Shown here: piece by piece, positions 23,040 through 34,923 of the stretch | Layout: each line of letters starts with the position of its first letter | Position numbering within the stretch: position 1 is the first letter of the stretch | Assembly (NCBI RefSeq): GCF_024679095.1 | Contig: NC_066518.1 | Span: 9,424,583-9,488,582 of the forward strand | From: Eriocheir sinensis | Taxonomy: Eukaryota; Arthropoda; Malacostraca; Decapoda; Varunidae | Direction: 5' to 3' | DNA length: 64,000 nucleotides | Position numbers and translations under genes: made by a program | The notes under the pieces: model-generated | Told to the model about the DNA's origin: nothing | The model's database searches: none | The model's input: only the letters and a program-made list of their open reading frames with translations

Positions 23040-23475
23040 TCAGAACGCGACCCTTTCCTCCTCTGGCACAGCACTATCCTCATTAGATCTGCATTCAACT
23101 CGAAACATTCACTCTGACAAGGACTGAAGGGCTAATGCAACGGAGATGAGCACTGAGGTCACGCGCTACTATAATGTATGCTCCCAACTATACTTCCTTT
23201 TTATTCTGGCCCCGCACGTCCCCTTGTCATGCACGCCTGGACTGGTAACATTACGCCTGACAAAGCTATACACATGATGACTCGACAGACGGACTAATGC
23301 AAGGCCACTCTCGCCCCTTCAGCTGCCTCGACGAGTGACTGCAATTCCTCGTAACGTGTGCGCCGTAAAAGCAGTGCACAGTTTTTATTTTATTTTTGTG
23401 TTGTGGGTTTGTTTATTTTCAACTAGATGAGCATCGAGGTCACTCAGCTATAGTGTATGTTCTCCCATTTTACGA
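23040..23475. repeat. Diverged direct duplication, ~284-bp spacing
   Basis: GATGAGCAYYGAGGTCAC followed by CTATARTGTATG and TCCCA occurs at about 23143-23186 and 23427-23469. A GGACTRA-GGCTAATGCAA-like stretch also precedes the first copy and recurs near 23293. Otherwise mixed and unassigned. Confidence 0.6.
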
Positions 23476-23845
23476 GTACTTGGTTATATATACTTATTAG
23501 AGTATCAATAATTCCTTCGTTCAGTTAGTTTATCAGTTAGTCGGGAATCGATTCAGTCTTTGTATTCATACCCATATCTGTTAGTCAACTTTTGTATCTA
23601 CTTTTTCATTTACGTTTGTTTAGGTATCGTCTAATTTGGTTTTCATTATTGTTTAAGATTCATGCTTTTCATTCTCTTTGTTCTAACTGACTCAAACATA
23701 GCCTCCTCATGCACTTGTTAAAGACCGATGCTTTCATTTCTTCTACTAACATATATTTTTTTTCTCTACCTCTGCATTGATTTTTGTGTGTTTTCTCGCT
23801 TAATATATATAATTGTTAAATACTAATTCGTGTCTTTCCCTCTAC
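23476..23845. other. Unassigned AT-rich sequence
   Basis: T-rich, no repeat structure or coding potential recognised. Confidence 0.4.
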
Positions 23846-23915
23846 GTCCTAACTTTCCCTAACTTATTTTAACCAACCCTAACCTGCCCTAACTTACCCC
23901 GACTTACTCTAACTT
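23846..23915. repeat. Degenerate CCCTAACTTA-type repeat
   Basis: About seven imperfect units around CCCTAACTTACC. It contains CCTAA, the complement of the arthropod telomere unit TTAGG, but with a longer irregular period, so a telomeric origin is doubtful. Confidence 0.5.
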
Positions 23916-24339
23916 GTTTAAGACCGATGCCTTCAAATCCCTCTGTGCCCCAACTTACCTTTGACACTGCCTTGCCTTCCCCCCGTCCTCCCCACTCACA
24001 CAGTACCCGGAACCACTCCACTCGCGAAATGGCAATGTGTGTGAAATATCGTAAAGTAGCCAACACTTGTAATGGTTCTCGTGATGAGCGCGCGGAGTGG
24101 CAGGTGTCGCGCCGAGGGAAAGAAAGACGGTCCACAGACAAGCCGTCCAGGTGTGTCTAGGGCGCTGGGCAGGTAAAGGTGTGCGAGACAGATTTCTTTT
24201 TTAAGTTTCCCGGCAAGACTCGCTCGTGGCGGTGATGACAACGGCTTCGTGTTATGTGAGAGTGTTGCAAAATGTGTTGACGATGTTTGTATTGTTTTGT
24301 TTGTATTGTTTCGCTTGTGTTTCTAAGTAAGGTCCCTAT

Positions 24340-24545
<206 letters not shown>

Positions 24546-24571
24546 TTTGATTTGACTGTGCCGAATGTGTT

Positions 24572-24635
24572 TATTTTTTTTACAACAATTGAAGCAGCAA
24601 AAATAGGAAACAAAAAAGGCCGCTAAATATCTGTT
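24572..24635 (+). repeat. Dispersed repeat 'GCCCGCT' family, copy 3 (short)
   Basis: TTTTTTTACAACAATTGAAG, GCAGCAAAAATAGGAAACAA and AAAAGGCCGCTAAATATCTG. Same order of landmarks as copies 1 and 2 but more diverged. Confidence 0.55.
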
Positions 24636-24775
24636 TGTTACTCAGTTTTGCTTTGGTGAGAAATGTTGAGAATGTGTTGGCGTTTGTGTTTGAAAATTGC
24701 GTATGAGAATATTCCAAAATGTTGAATGTTGAGTGTTTGTTTGTTCTTTAATTCGTTTTCTGTCGGCGTTTTAAT

Positions 24776-24960
24776 ACACAGACAGACAGACAAACACACA
24801 TACACCCACACAACACAACACAACACAACACAACGCAACACAACCCTCACACACAACACCCACACCCACACACGCACCCGCTCCTTTCACAACCACCCTC
24901 ATCCACACATTCCCCCCCCCCTCCACCCACACCCACACCCACCCACCCACACCAAACACT
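24776..24960. repeat. (CAGA)n, (ACAAC)n and C/A-rich low complexity
   Basis: Short GACA repeats at about 24780, a pentanucleotide ACAAC run at about 24810-24845, then ACCCACACCC-type sequence to about 24955. Confidence 0.9.
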
Positions 24961-25189
24961 CACTAACCCTTCCCTCGTATACATCATGCATCGCCGCTGA
25001 CTACGTACGTTCCCATTGTTGATAATAATTGTGTCTCGAGCCGTCATCAGATTACTTAGCGAATTTCTATCTCTCGCCTTCCCCTGCCTCGCGCGGCCCC
25101 CGGGGAAGCGGCGCGGCGCGGCGAGGGGCCTCATGCATTTTAGGCACGTCCTTTATAAAGAATTTTTAGAGGAAGAATTCAGTGTTAAC
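24961..25189. other. Unassigned GC-rich sequence
   Basis: Includes a short CpG-rich stretch (25088-25127). No gene or repeat recognised. Confidence 0.4.
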
Positions 25190-26600
25190 GACGGCCGGGA
25201 GATGCGAGGAAGAGAAGGAAGGGAGAGGAAAAGAGGAGAGGAGAGGAGAGGAGAGAAGTAAAAGGAGGAGAAGAAGGAAGAGGAGGAGGAGGAGGAGGAG
25301 GAGGTATAATTGCAGTTGTAGATACAAAGATAGCAATGTAGAGTAAGGAGAACTACGTGAGACAGGAAATAAAAAGAGAGGAGAAGGAGGAAGAGGAGGA
25401 GGAGGAGGAGGAGAAGATAGTGGAAGAAGAAGAGTTGGGAAACGAATTGGGAAGTGCAAAAGAGGAAAAAGATTAAAAATGAGAAAAGAAGCAATAAAAA
25501 AAAGGAAATAACAGAAAGCAAAATAAGAAGAGGAGGAAGAAGAGGAGGAGGAGGTGGTGTGGATGGTGGAAGAAGAGTTGGGAATGAATTAGAAAGAAGA
25601 GAAAGAAGAGCAAGAATAAGAATAAGAGAAACTAAAAGAAAAAAAGAAAGCAAAAGAAGAAACGGAGGAGGAGGAGGAAGAGAGGAGGAGGAGGAGGAGG
25701 AGGGGAAGGAAGAGCAAGGAAAATCGTGTTGGAGGAGAGGCCGGCCAGCTTGTGGAGGGCGGAGGAAAGCATTGTCATTCTCTCTCCACCTTCGCCATTA
25801 TGTCTTTCTCTTTCGTCTGCCCTTGGGAAGAAGCAGCGGGGGGGGGGGGGGGGGGGGTCGGGGAAGGCAGGGAAGGGGGAGCAAGGGACGATGGAGGAAA
25901 CGTTTCTTTAGGTGGTCGGGGCGGAGGGGGAAGGGAGAGGGGATGGGGCAAGGGTTAGGTAAGAAGGGGATGAGTAATGAGAAGAAAAAGGAACACAAGA
26001 AAGGGGTTAGACAGGGAAGGGAAGGGAGAGGCAGAAGAAAGGCTTGGTAGTGGTAGCGGGATGTAAGGTAGGGGAAAGGAACGCATATATAGGGAGGGAG
26101 GGCGAGGGAGAAGGAAAGGTAGGCACAGGTAGCGATATGCCGTGGGTGAGGTAGGAGAAAGGTAGGGGAATGGAAAACCTGGAAAGGGAGGAAGGGACTT
26201 TGGCAGGGTTGGAAATAATAAAAGCCGAAGGAAGGGACGAAGAGGGAGAAGGAAAGGTAGACAAAGGTAGAGAGAAGCCATTGGTAAGGAAAGGGAAGGG
26301 AGGAAGAAAAGGCTGTGGCAGGGAAGGATTTAATTAGGACAAAAGGAGCTGGTATTTGAGAGGGATAGGGTGAAGTGGACGAGGTAGAGAGAAAGAAAGG
26401 ATGAATAAAAGGTATAGGAAGATGTGGAGGCTAGCAGGGTGTGATGGATGGGTGGAAGGGAGAGGAAAGAGGAGGAAGGTTGGGTGGAGGGGATGAGGCT
26501 GAGAGTAGTAGATAGAAAATTGCTGAAAGGGGGAATAGGAAGAAGGGAAAGAGAAGAGGAAGAAAGAATTACAGAAAAAGAAGCGCTGGATGTTAGTTTT
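25190..26600 (+). repeat. Polypurine low-complexity block
   Basis: G/A-rich with (GAG)n runs at about 25275-25303, 25395-25412 and 25665-25705, and a run of about 19 G at 25839-25857. Loose duplications include GGWAGAAGAGTTGGGAA at about 25425 and 25568, and GGTAGGSRMAGGTAG motifs at 26040-26280. Open frames on both strands (up to 198 codons) are low complexity. Confidence 0.8.
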
Positions 26601-26985
26601 TTTTGCTTCATGTAGACAGTCATGAGAGATACCAATAACTTGCACTTCTTTATTTTAGTTTTTCTTTGTCTTTCTCTGTCTCTCTCTTTTTCTTTACCTG
26701 CATTTCACCTCCAGACGCCCCGAGAGGTGAGTCAACCCCGTCCGTCCAAGTCTTGCCAGTATTAACGCCAGAAACTCTTGCCTTCCGTCTGCTTTTAACT
26801 GTGTCTTGTTATTTCTTTTTTTACCTCCTCCTACTCGGTTCCTTCCTTCGTTGACCATTCCTGACTTTTTTTTTTGTCTTTACTCTTTTCGCTCTCCTCT
26901 TTCTCTTTCCCTCTTTCTTTCTTGTCCACATTTTCCTCCTTGTTTTCTCTCGTAAAGTTGTTGGGGGATACTGTCGTGAACTCCG

Positions 26986-26989
<4 letters not shown>
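26601..26989. other. Unassigned T-rich sequence
   Basis: Mostly T/C-rich. A patch of mixed sequence at 26700-26790 contains CAG and GTGAGT triplet contexts that resemble splice sites, but they bound only about 12 bases and support no gene. Confidence 0.35.
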
Positions 26990-27064
<75 letters not shown>

Positions 27065-27178
27065 TCTCGTCAGTAACATGATCATCCACTGTCGATGCTT
27101 CTCATGTATTCGTTACTTGGCTACTCTTCTTCCTCCTCCTCCTCCTCCTCCTCCTCCTCCTCCTCCTCCTCCTCCTCC
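26990..27178. repeat. (GT)n and (CCT)n microsatellites
   Basis: (GT)n at 26990-27063 and (CCT)n at 27129-27178. Confidence 0.97.
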
Positions 27179-27745
27179 ATCTACTCAGCGTTGGTTTTCT
27201 TGAGATTTACGCCTCATAGTTTGTGCCTGGACTTTAATTTGGCTGAATTTTCCTTCACGTGATATTGTGATCGCCTCGACTATACCCCCAGCGAGGCGAG
27301 GCGATGCTGCCCCCGGGAACATGACCAAGACAAATACTCATGTTCATGGTGAGGCTTATTTTCATGCTCCTGACCCCGCTCTCGAAACTTAACTTCTTCA
27401 TGGCCTTGCGTTCATCTGGTGTGTGTGGTGGTGGGGGGGAGGGGAGGGGGGGGATGTTTTGAGGTCATGGCTGTGTTTTGTTCCTCCTTATCTCCTTCAT
27501 CGTGGAATCGTGAACGCTGAGAGACGAGTAAAGAAGGTGGTGTTCTGGTGTGAGGGGGTGATGGTGGGGGTGGTATTATGGCCGGGATTGGGGGGGGGGG
27601 GGAAAGGGAGGGGAAAGGGTGATAGTGTTGGTGTTGCTGCGTCTTTTTGAACGTGGGTTAACATAAGAAGGTTCGGTTACAAAATGTTTTCCGAATATTT
27701 CACTCTCCCAATCGTGCTCCGCCGTTTGAAGCCACGAGACAAAAG
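27179..27745. other. Unassigned sequence with G-rich patches
   Basis: G runs at about 27431-27455 and 27589-27615. No gene recognised. Confidence 0.4.
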
Positions 27746-27825
27746 CGGTGGTGGTGGCGGTGGTGGTGGTGGCGGTGGTGGTGGTGGCGGTGGCGGTGGT
27801 GGTGGTGGTGGTGGCGGTGGTGGTG
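27746..27825 (+). repeat. (GGT/GGC)n microsatellite
   Basis: About 26 GGT units with interspersed GGC, followed by a T run. Confidence 0.97.
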
Positions 27826-28155
27826 TTTTTTTTCCCATCTTTTGGCCTGGCTCCATCTATATATATTTATACGAAGAAAAAAAAAACATTAAAGGACGAG
27901 GGAACGACTGGAACACGTCGATACGAAGAGAAAGGGACGGAGGAAGGTAGGAAGGGAAGAGGAGGAGGAGGGTGAAGGGTGGCAGAGGGAAAGGAGGGAG
28001 GGTGGAAGGAACGCGGGTGCTCGTGGGAGAGAGGGAGAGAGGGGAGGAGTAGGTCGCGGTAATGAGTAAAGTTGTTGATGAAGAATGCCACATGTAGAGA
28101 GTTGCGACGAGGCTGCTAGTGGCAAGACGTATGTACGATTAGTTCTGAGCCACGG

Positions 28156-28800
28156 GTACGGAAGGGAAGGAAGGACTGGCGCTGCTCGTGGATTAGAAGG
28201 TTGATTCTAAACTTGATGTTCCCGAAACTGAGAGATTATTCTGATGGGTGCATGAGAAGGCGTATGTGTGGGTATTTCTGAGGGTACGGAAGGAAAGATT
28301 AGCGCTGCATGTAGAGTAAAAGGTTGACTAAACTTGACGTGCCCGAGACTGAGAGATTATTCTGATGGGTGCTTGAGAAGGCGTATGTGTGGGTAGTTTT
28401 GAGGGTACGGAAGGAAGGATTTGCGCTGCATGTAGAGTAAAAGGTTGACTAAACTTGACGTGCCCGAGACTGAGAGATATTTTAAGGAGTGCAACTGGCT
28501 GAGATGAGAAGATGTATGTGTGGGTTGCTGTTAGGCCTATGTACGGAAGGAAGGATTGGCGCTGCATGTAGATTAAAAGCTTGACTAAACTTGACGTGCC
28601 CGAGACTGAGAGATATTTTAAGGAGTGCAACTGGCTGAGATGAGAAGATGTATGTGTGGGTTGCTGTTAGGCCTATGTACGGAAGGAAGGATTGGCGCTG
28701 CACGTAGATGAAAAGGTTGACTCTAAACGACGTGCCCGAGAGTGTAACATTATTCTGATAGATGTATTTGTTTGAGATGAGAGGACGTGTGAATGAGTAA
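28156..28800. repeat. 121-136 bp tandem array, five units
   Basis: GTACGGAAGG starts units at 28156, 28284, 28405, 28541 and 28677. Two unit types occur: 121-128 bp with ATTATTCTGATGGGTGC, and 136 bp with ATATTTTAAGGAGTGCAACT and TTGCTGTTAGGCCTAT. Units 3 and 4 are almost identical, indicating recent duplication. All share GCGCTGC, GACTAAACTTGACGTGCCCG and GTATGTGTGGGT. Minus-strand open frames reflect the repeat. Confidence 0.93.
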
Positions 28801-29660
28801 GTTTTGCGTTATTGGTTTGTAAATGCTGTTAGATATTGGCTTTATGTGTGTTAATTAAAAGGTAGATCCGTAATGTCACGTGATATGATTCTGATTAAAG
28901 AGTTTCGACGGCGACTTGTGTGAAAAACGTTTGGAGAAGCGGTGTGTGTGCCTTGAATACATAGGAACTGACGCTGCAGGTTAACATTTTGCATTCCGTA
29001 GTTAGTTAATTATGATTCACGTAGAGGATAGAGACGAGCCTGGAAAGTGGCTGTGCATTGTATTCAAGCTCAGATTTTCTTAGTCGGATAGGTAAGGGCA
29101 AGTTTTCACGCCATATCGAAAGACTGATGGTAATAATCCAGTACAAAATTTCGCTAGAAGAATAGTCATGTTCGTCGGTGACCTGATAAATTTGAAGATA
29201 GGGAGAATAGAGTAAAAGTGAATAGAATGAATAGCAAGACAAACAGTTCTTAGCAGGGACCGTAAGGCTGTTTTTTGGCACTCCATCTAGAGATATTGAC
29301 CTTATAAACTCCTTAAAGTGGCTAAAAGCAAAGAAAAAGGCGACTTAAGAAGGGTTGAGAGCGCTGAGGCTGCTGAGAGGCATAACGTAAGGGCGCATAG
29401 CTCTCCTGACGCGCCTGGTAGCGGGGAAAGGAAGGCCGGTGCTAGCGTTACATATAAGAGACTTAGGGCCCATAATAGGCTTCACGTGCCGGAGCCTAAA
29501 GTAAAGGATGATTTTAATACCCTTGTCGTCGAGTCCTGAGTCAGGCATCAGTATGAGGAAATTTGTGCGCGGTCCGCCGGCTGAAAATGGCTTTCCTTTC
29601 TCGCCTCTCCAGCCCCTCAGACCGAATTTTTACCGGGAAATTTTGATAATGTGCTTATAA
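28801..29660. other. Unassigned mixed sequence
   Basis: Among the less repetitive stretches of the window. A plus-strand frame at 29318-29539 (73 codons, starts MAKSKEKGDLRRVESAE, charged and of normal complexity) and minus-strand frames at 29006-29286 have no domain I recognise. The frames are short and not supported as exons. Confidence 0.3.
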
Positions 29661-29664
29661 TCTT

Positions 29665-29975
29665 TTACGAGGAGATTGTGATCGCTCGAGAAATAAACAC
29701 TGTAGCTAAGGAGAAGGAGAAGGAAGGAAAGGATTGCGATCGTCGAGAAATTAACAATATCAAAAGAAGGAAGGAAGGAAGGAAGGAAAGATTGTGATCG
29801 TCAAATCTAAACACTGTAGCAAAAGGAGAAGGAGAAGGAAGGAAGGAAAGGATTGCGATCGTCGAGAAATAATCACTGTTTCAAAAGAAGGAAGGAAGGA
29901 AGGAAGGAAGGAATGGGAGATTGTGATCGTCGAATCTAAACACTGTTGCAAAAGGGGAAGGAAGGAAGGAAGGAA
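29665..29975 (+). repeat. ~56-72 bp tandem array with GGAA runs
   Basis: GATTGYGATCGTC/GCTC begins near 29668, 29728, 29785, 29844 and 29916. Each is followed by AAACACTG or an ATAATCACTG-like stretch and then (GGAA)n of variable length. Two alternating variants (GTCGAGAAAT and GTCRAATCTAAACAC) suggest a dimeric unit. Confidence 0.85.
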
Positions 29976-30269
29976 TAGCCTGAGGATATTTGAGTTGGTG
30001 AAGAAGTTTTGTGTTACGATTGAGGTGGATCATGAAATAATGTTACCAGCAGTGCCTATCAATACCATTCTGCCACACGTGTTCGAGCCCTCCACCGCTT
30101 GATTCAGAGTTACGTTTATATTCTCCCAAAGTTGATCTAGGAATACCGTAAGCAACAGCCTTTCAACATCAATAGGAAGCACAGAAGAATCTACAAATAA
30201 CCCTCCTTGAAGAGAAAATTTAGATAAAAAGAGAACACCTTTGCCACTTGGGATCATATTGACAAACAG

Positions 30270-30320
30270 GCATTTTTTCGCGGGCTTTTTTTCCTCCTAC
30301 GTTTTGCCCTTGAAATGTTT
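30270..30320 (-). repeat. Dispersed repeat 'GCCCGCT' family, copy 4 (fragment)
   Basis: The reverse complement reads TTCAAGGGCAAAACGTAGG, then AGGAAAAAAAGCCCGCGAAA, matching the central part of copy 1. Confidence 0.5.
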
Positions 30321-30334
30321 CCTTGATGTAAAAC

Positions 30335-30620
30335 AGAAGAAAATAGCATCTCCATCAGCAGCGATACAAAGATGAGCACTGGAGCCACGAATCCTACAGC
30401 CCCAGCCTCACGCTTTTCCATTACCCTTAACATAAATTAGAAGACGTTAGAGAATTTCTGTTAAAGAAAAAAAAGAAAAAAAAAAACACCACCGTCTCCA
30501 TCATCAGCCCATCAGCACCAATGCAAAGAAGAGTCAAGCAGTAACGAGCCCTACAGCGCCCGCCTCACACTTTTCCCTTTACCTTTAACATATATTAGAG
30601 GATTTCCGGGAGGAGAAGCA
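30335..30620. repeat. ~160-bp diverged tandem duplication
   Basis: Both copies contain TCTCCATCA, GCAGCGATACAAAGA/AGCACCAATGCAAAGA, a CCTACAGC stretch (30390 and 30549) with GCCTCACRCTTTTCC, and TTAACATAWATTAGA. Confidence 0.8.
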
Positions 30621-30859
30621 GCGCCGGAAAGTTGGCCGCGGTGGTCTGCTGCCGCGGCACGCTGCTGGGCCCGCGCGCCGAGGAGGAATATCAGGATTAA
30701 TGACACTATTAGAAACTTGTGCATCCGTGAGGGAAGTGCAGATGGCAAGCTTATTGGCCTCCGGGACGAACTTGGGGGCGGAACGCGAACTTGTTTTTAC
30801 GACGCGTTGCTTGGGTGCGGTTCGAAAGTCTGGTTTATACGTGGCGGCGAACGGGCGGG

Positions 30860-31110
30860 CGAGGGGGCAAGGGAAGTTTTGTGTGCGCGTGTTGTAGGTG
30901 AGTGTGGATGGCCCAGGTAATAGGTATGCTGGGTGAGTGTGTGTTGAGTGTGGGTGCGTTGAGGAGGGTGCTGAAGGAACGAGGGCGGTTGGGCGCGTGG
31001 GCGGGCGAGAGGAAGTTTTGTGCAGTCGTGTAGTTGGTGAGTGTGGATGGCCCAGGTAACAAGTGTGCAGGGTGAGTGTGGTTTTGGTGCACGTGTGTGG
31101 TGTGAAGGAG
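30860..31110. repeat. 139-bp tandem duplication, GT/G-rich
   Basis: GTGTGGATGGCCCAGGTAA occurs at 30902 and 31041. Each copy is preceded by GGGCGGGCGAG and GAAGTTTTGTG and followed by GGGTGAGTGTG. Confidence 0.85.
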
Positions 31111-31398
31111 GTTGTGGAAGAATTGTTAACGTAGGGGCCGGGGTGTCTGTGAATCTGTCAGCTTAAGTACAATGTTTAGTTGGGGGATAACTTTCTTCTT
31201 CCTGGTTGTCTAAAAGAAGGGAAACGCGGCGGGTAGCAAAGTTCTTACTGATAACCGTTATCGTCACTTTCATTAGCTGTTAGTAAGGCACAGGTCACCT
31301 TTAAACATCCTTCACTCGTATGCATTTCCAGCTGGTGTTTTTCCGGTGTTTGGGTCCATTATTGCATGTAAGGTAACAGCCATTCACTACAACACATA
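31111..31398. other. Unassigned mixed sequence
   Basis: No gene or repeat recognised. Confidence 0.35.
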
Positions 31399-31400
31399 CG

Positions 31401-31481
<81 letters not shown>
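31399..31481. repeat. Compound (CG)n(CA)n(TA)n microsatellite
   Basis: Five CG units, about 33 CA units, then a short TATATA end. Confidence 0.96.
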
Positions 31482-32640
31482 TACTTGTAATTATACTGAA
31501 TAATTATAATTTTAATGTTAATAGTAATTGCAGTAATAATATCAACAATAAGCTGTTTATGAAATTGCCGTCATTAAAGGCTTGATTGCTGGGTAGGAAC
31601 AAGAAGCACAAGCTTGATTGGTTTTCTTTAGCAGCCCAACAAGTTTGCAGTTTTGAACAGTACGAACCAAACAGTCACATAGTTGAGAAAAAGTCATTCT
31701 ACACATACACCTAACCTACACATGCATGATAGAAATAATACATGAATAATGACATTTGAGGACTCTTGTCATCTTCATTATAATATGCTAATTGCTCCCA
31801 TCTCTATCTCTTCTTCCAGGTAAGAGAAACGAGCAAGTTTTTGAGCGGCGTCTGACTGGCGGCGGCGGCGGCGGTGACGGTGAGTACTGGCGGTGGCGGT
31901 GCTGGGAGCAGCAAGAACTTTGTGTAATAAAAGAAAAAGGAATACGATTACGTCTTTTACAGAGTTCCATCCCGACTTTGGAGGCATGATGTATTTCGGA
32001 TGTAGTTTGAAAAAAAAATCAAAATGTGACGAAGTACACAAGTTACTATTTTTGTTGAATGCTAACTACGGCAGCCAACATTTAGACGCGTTCTCTTCAA
32101 GCTTTCCTGATCTCGTCCAATCCTAGTGAAGATAGTGTAGATAGTGACGAAGGGGTCCACTCTATATGGTCACCAGTTTTCTTCTTTAAAATCAAACCCC
32201 ATGAATGTATTCTCGAGGAAAGAAAGAAAATTCAACTTACGAGTGTACTTAACCAGCCATATGATTCCTTAGCTTATTGATATTTGGTTTCGTCTATTTG
32301 GACAACATTTATTATCACTATCATATTTAGTATTAGTATTATTTAGATCCATGAAAGGGCATCAAGGGAAACTCCAAACTCCTCAGGCACAAGAGAGATA
32401 CTACTTCTTCAGCTACATAACTATTTTTTATTATAATTAGCTCTGTGCATCAAATCTCAGCCATCTATCCGTTCACCCCGAGAAAGGACCCAATTAGATG
32501 GTTCCTTAGTGGTTGTTCTTAGATTCTTTATTCGTCATCTGTGGTCTTGACTATCGATTGTTATATTTTATTCCTGTAGCCTTTACGTATTATAATCTTG
32601 GATAAAACAAGTATATGTAAACCTCGGTACTAAAAACACC
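31482..32640. other. Unassigned AT-rich, mostly unique sequence
   Basis: A short (GGC)n at about 31857-31875 is the only obvious repeat. Short plus-strand frames at 31792-31989 and 31893-32126 have no recognisable domain. Confidence 0.35.
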
Positions 32641-32960
32641 TACTTTACTTTCTCTCGCTCACTTTTTTTTCATTTCACAGTTAATATTTTTTTTGTTTTT
32701 AGTTTCTTCCTTCCTCCTCCCTCCCTCCCTCCCTCCGTTCCTTTTTCCAGCCTTGGACTTTAATACCTTTCCCTTCCTCCCCCCTCGTTTTTTTTTCTTC
32801 TGTCTTAGGGTTCGTTCTTTCTTGCACTCTTCGTACTCGTCCTTTCCTTCCTCCTCCTCGTCGTCCTCGCCTTCCCTCCTCTTTGCCGTTTCTTTTTCTC
32901 CTCATCATCCCCGTTTTCTTTCTTTGCACTTTGATTGTTTTCGTTCTGTTACTGTTTTTT

Positions 32961-32999
<39 letters not shown>

Positions 33000-33309
33000 T
33001 TTAACACCATCGTTCTCATCGCCCTTGTTCTCTTTCTCTCTCTCATCGTCATATGTTTCCTCTTCCTCAGTTTTTTTGTTTTTTTGTCTTCGTCTTGTTT
33101 TTTCGTTATTTGTTCTTTCGCCTTCTTCCTCCACGCACGTTTATTATCTCTTCTCCCTTCACATCCTCCTCTTCTTCCTCCTCCTCCCCTTTCTCCTCCT
33201 CCTCCTCCTCCTGCTCCTTACCCTCTTCCTGCTCCTCCTTTTTCTCCCTTCTCTTCCCAACAGTTTCCTTATGAGAGCATCTGTACCACCTCGTAAATCT
33301 TCTCTCCTT

Positions 33310-33360
<51 letters not shown>
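32641..33360. repeat. Polypyrimidine block with (ATC)n and (CT)n
   Basis: T/C-rich throughout, with (CAT)n at 32962-32999, (CCT)n at about 33176-33240 and (CT)n at 33313-33358. Open frames are Phe/Ser/Leu low complexity. Confidence 0.85.
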
Positions 33361-33362
<2 letters not shown>

Positions 33363-33419
33363 TTTTTCTTCTTTATGAATTAGCTGTTGTTTACTTCCAC
33401 TTTGTCCTCAAGAGATTCA

Positions 33420-33490
33420 GAAAGACAAACAAACAGACAGAAAGATAGACAGATAAACAAATAGACAGACAGATAGATAGATAGATAGAT
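33420..33490. repeat. (GACA/GATA)n tract
   Basis: Degenerate ACAGACAGA repeats ending in GATAGATAGATAGAT. Confidence 0.9.
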
Positions 33491-33935
33491 TTTTCGCCGT
33501 CTTAAAATTCCTCCTACTTCAATTTTTTTTTCTTGGGTTTTTTTGCGTCATTCTTTATCACAAACAAAAGAAAAAAATAATGTTCGAGCAAGCCATTAAT
33601 TAACCTTTGTACAAGTGGCTCAGAGAAACCTCAATGGGAATGGTATATGGCTTACTGATGGTGTTGGAACTGATCTCAAGGGCATGACCGAGGAAGGGAG
33701 AGATTGTAAACATGGGCGTGGGTGCTGCTGGTTGGGAAGGTTATTTTTATTGTTTTAAGTTTCAGAGTAGTTTAGTCTTCCTTAGTGTGTTTATCATCGT
33801 GTTTGAGTCATTAATGTGTTGTGAATTGTGTATTGTTTGTGATGATATTGTTAGTTGGATTTCAATGTTTTTAGGGGTGGCATTTGAGTCATTTGATAGC
33901 TTGACGCGGTTGTTGATTGGCTGACTGAAGACAAT
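33491..33935. other. Unassigned T-rich sequence
   Basis: A 70-codon plus-strand frame (33712-33924) has mixed composition but no recognised domain. Confidence 0.3.
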
Positions 33936-34130
33936 ATTGATAGATAGATCGATAAATAGATAGACAAGTAGATAGGTATATGAGGTAGAAAGTTCCAACG
34001 ATATACACGAATAAATAGATAAATATACGGATTGATGGATAGATAGATGAATAACTAGATGGATAGATAGTCAAATGGATAAATAGATAGATATAAAAAC
34101 GTATAAATAGATAAATTAATTAGGTATCGA
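33936..34130. repeat. Degenerate (GATA)n tract
   Basis: GATAGATAGA, AAATAGATA and TGGATAGATAG repeats over about 190 bp. Confidence 0.85.
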
Positions 34131-34379
34131 TCGTGGACAGATTAAGGAACATATATATTTTCATCTTTAACCCCTATTTATCTTGGCACGGTAAAAAAAA
34201 AAAAAAAAAAATCCCGCCATATAAACAGATTTACATAATTAAGGCCTCAAACACTTAGAGGCCGTAAACGTCGGACATTATTTTTTACTCTCTACATTAT
34301 GTCAACGGCGGCGCTCTAATAATGAATCAACGACCGACGGGCGCCACGATCAATGTGCGGAGACGCGTAAATAGAGCAC

Positions 34380-34590
34380 AGAGGAGGAGGAGGAGGAAGA
34401 AGAGAAAGAGGCGAAAGAGTAAGAGTAAGAGTAAGAGAAAGAGAAAGAGAAAGAGAAAGAGAAAGAGTAAGAGTAAGAGAAAGAAAGAGAAAGAGAAAGA
34501 AAAACAAAAAAAGGGGTAGGGAAGAGGAAGGGAAAGAGGAGGAGGAGGAAAAGAAGAAGAAGAAGAAGAAGAAGAAGAAGAGAGGAATCC
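34380..34590 (+). repeat. (AGAGAA/GAG/GAA)n polypurine tract
   Basis: Hexanucleotide GAAAGA and AGTAAG repeats (34400-34500), then (GAA)n at about 34550-34580. Confidence 0.92.
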
Positions 34591-34633
34591 TGTAGTGACC
34601 CCCCCTCCCCCCGAACTCTACAACCCTAACTTG

Positions 34634-34635
<2 letters not shown>

Positions 34636-34669
<34 letters not shown>
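34636..34669. repeat. (AC)n microsatellite
   Basis: About 17 AC units. Confidence 0.95.
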
Positions 34670-34672
<3 letters not shown>

Positions 34673-34923
34673 TACACACACATACAAACACAGGAAAAAC
34701 AAATCAACTTTTCTTACTTTTATTTGCTAATGAATTTGATATATTTGTTAATACAATTATTATGGACGACTTTACATTAGTTATGGAAATTAATTTTTAA
34801 GGTTTTTCTTTTGGTATTCATTCATCGTTAATGGACTGCCTTCATGTCACGCATACTGAACATAATGTGGTGTATTATTTCAGAAGATCAGTGTCCGAAT
34901 CATTGCACTCATACTAAGGCAAT

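Noticed and set aside
23846..23915. True interstitial telomere
   Set aside because: Units are irregular and mostly CCCTAACTTA, not a pure CCTAA pentamer.
26700..26790. Possible microexon flanked by AG and GTGAGT near 26714-26727
   Set aside because: Splice-like dinucleotides alone are too common, and there are no neighbouring exons or conserved peptide.
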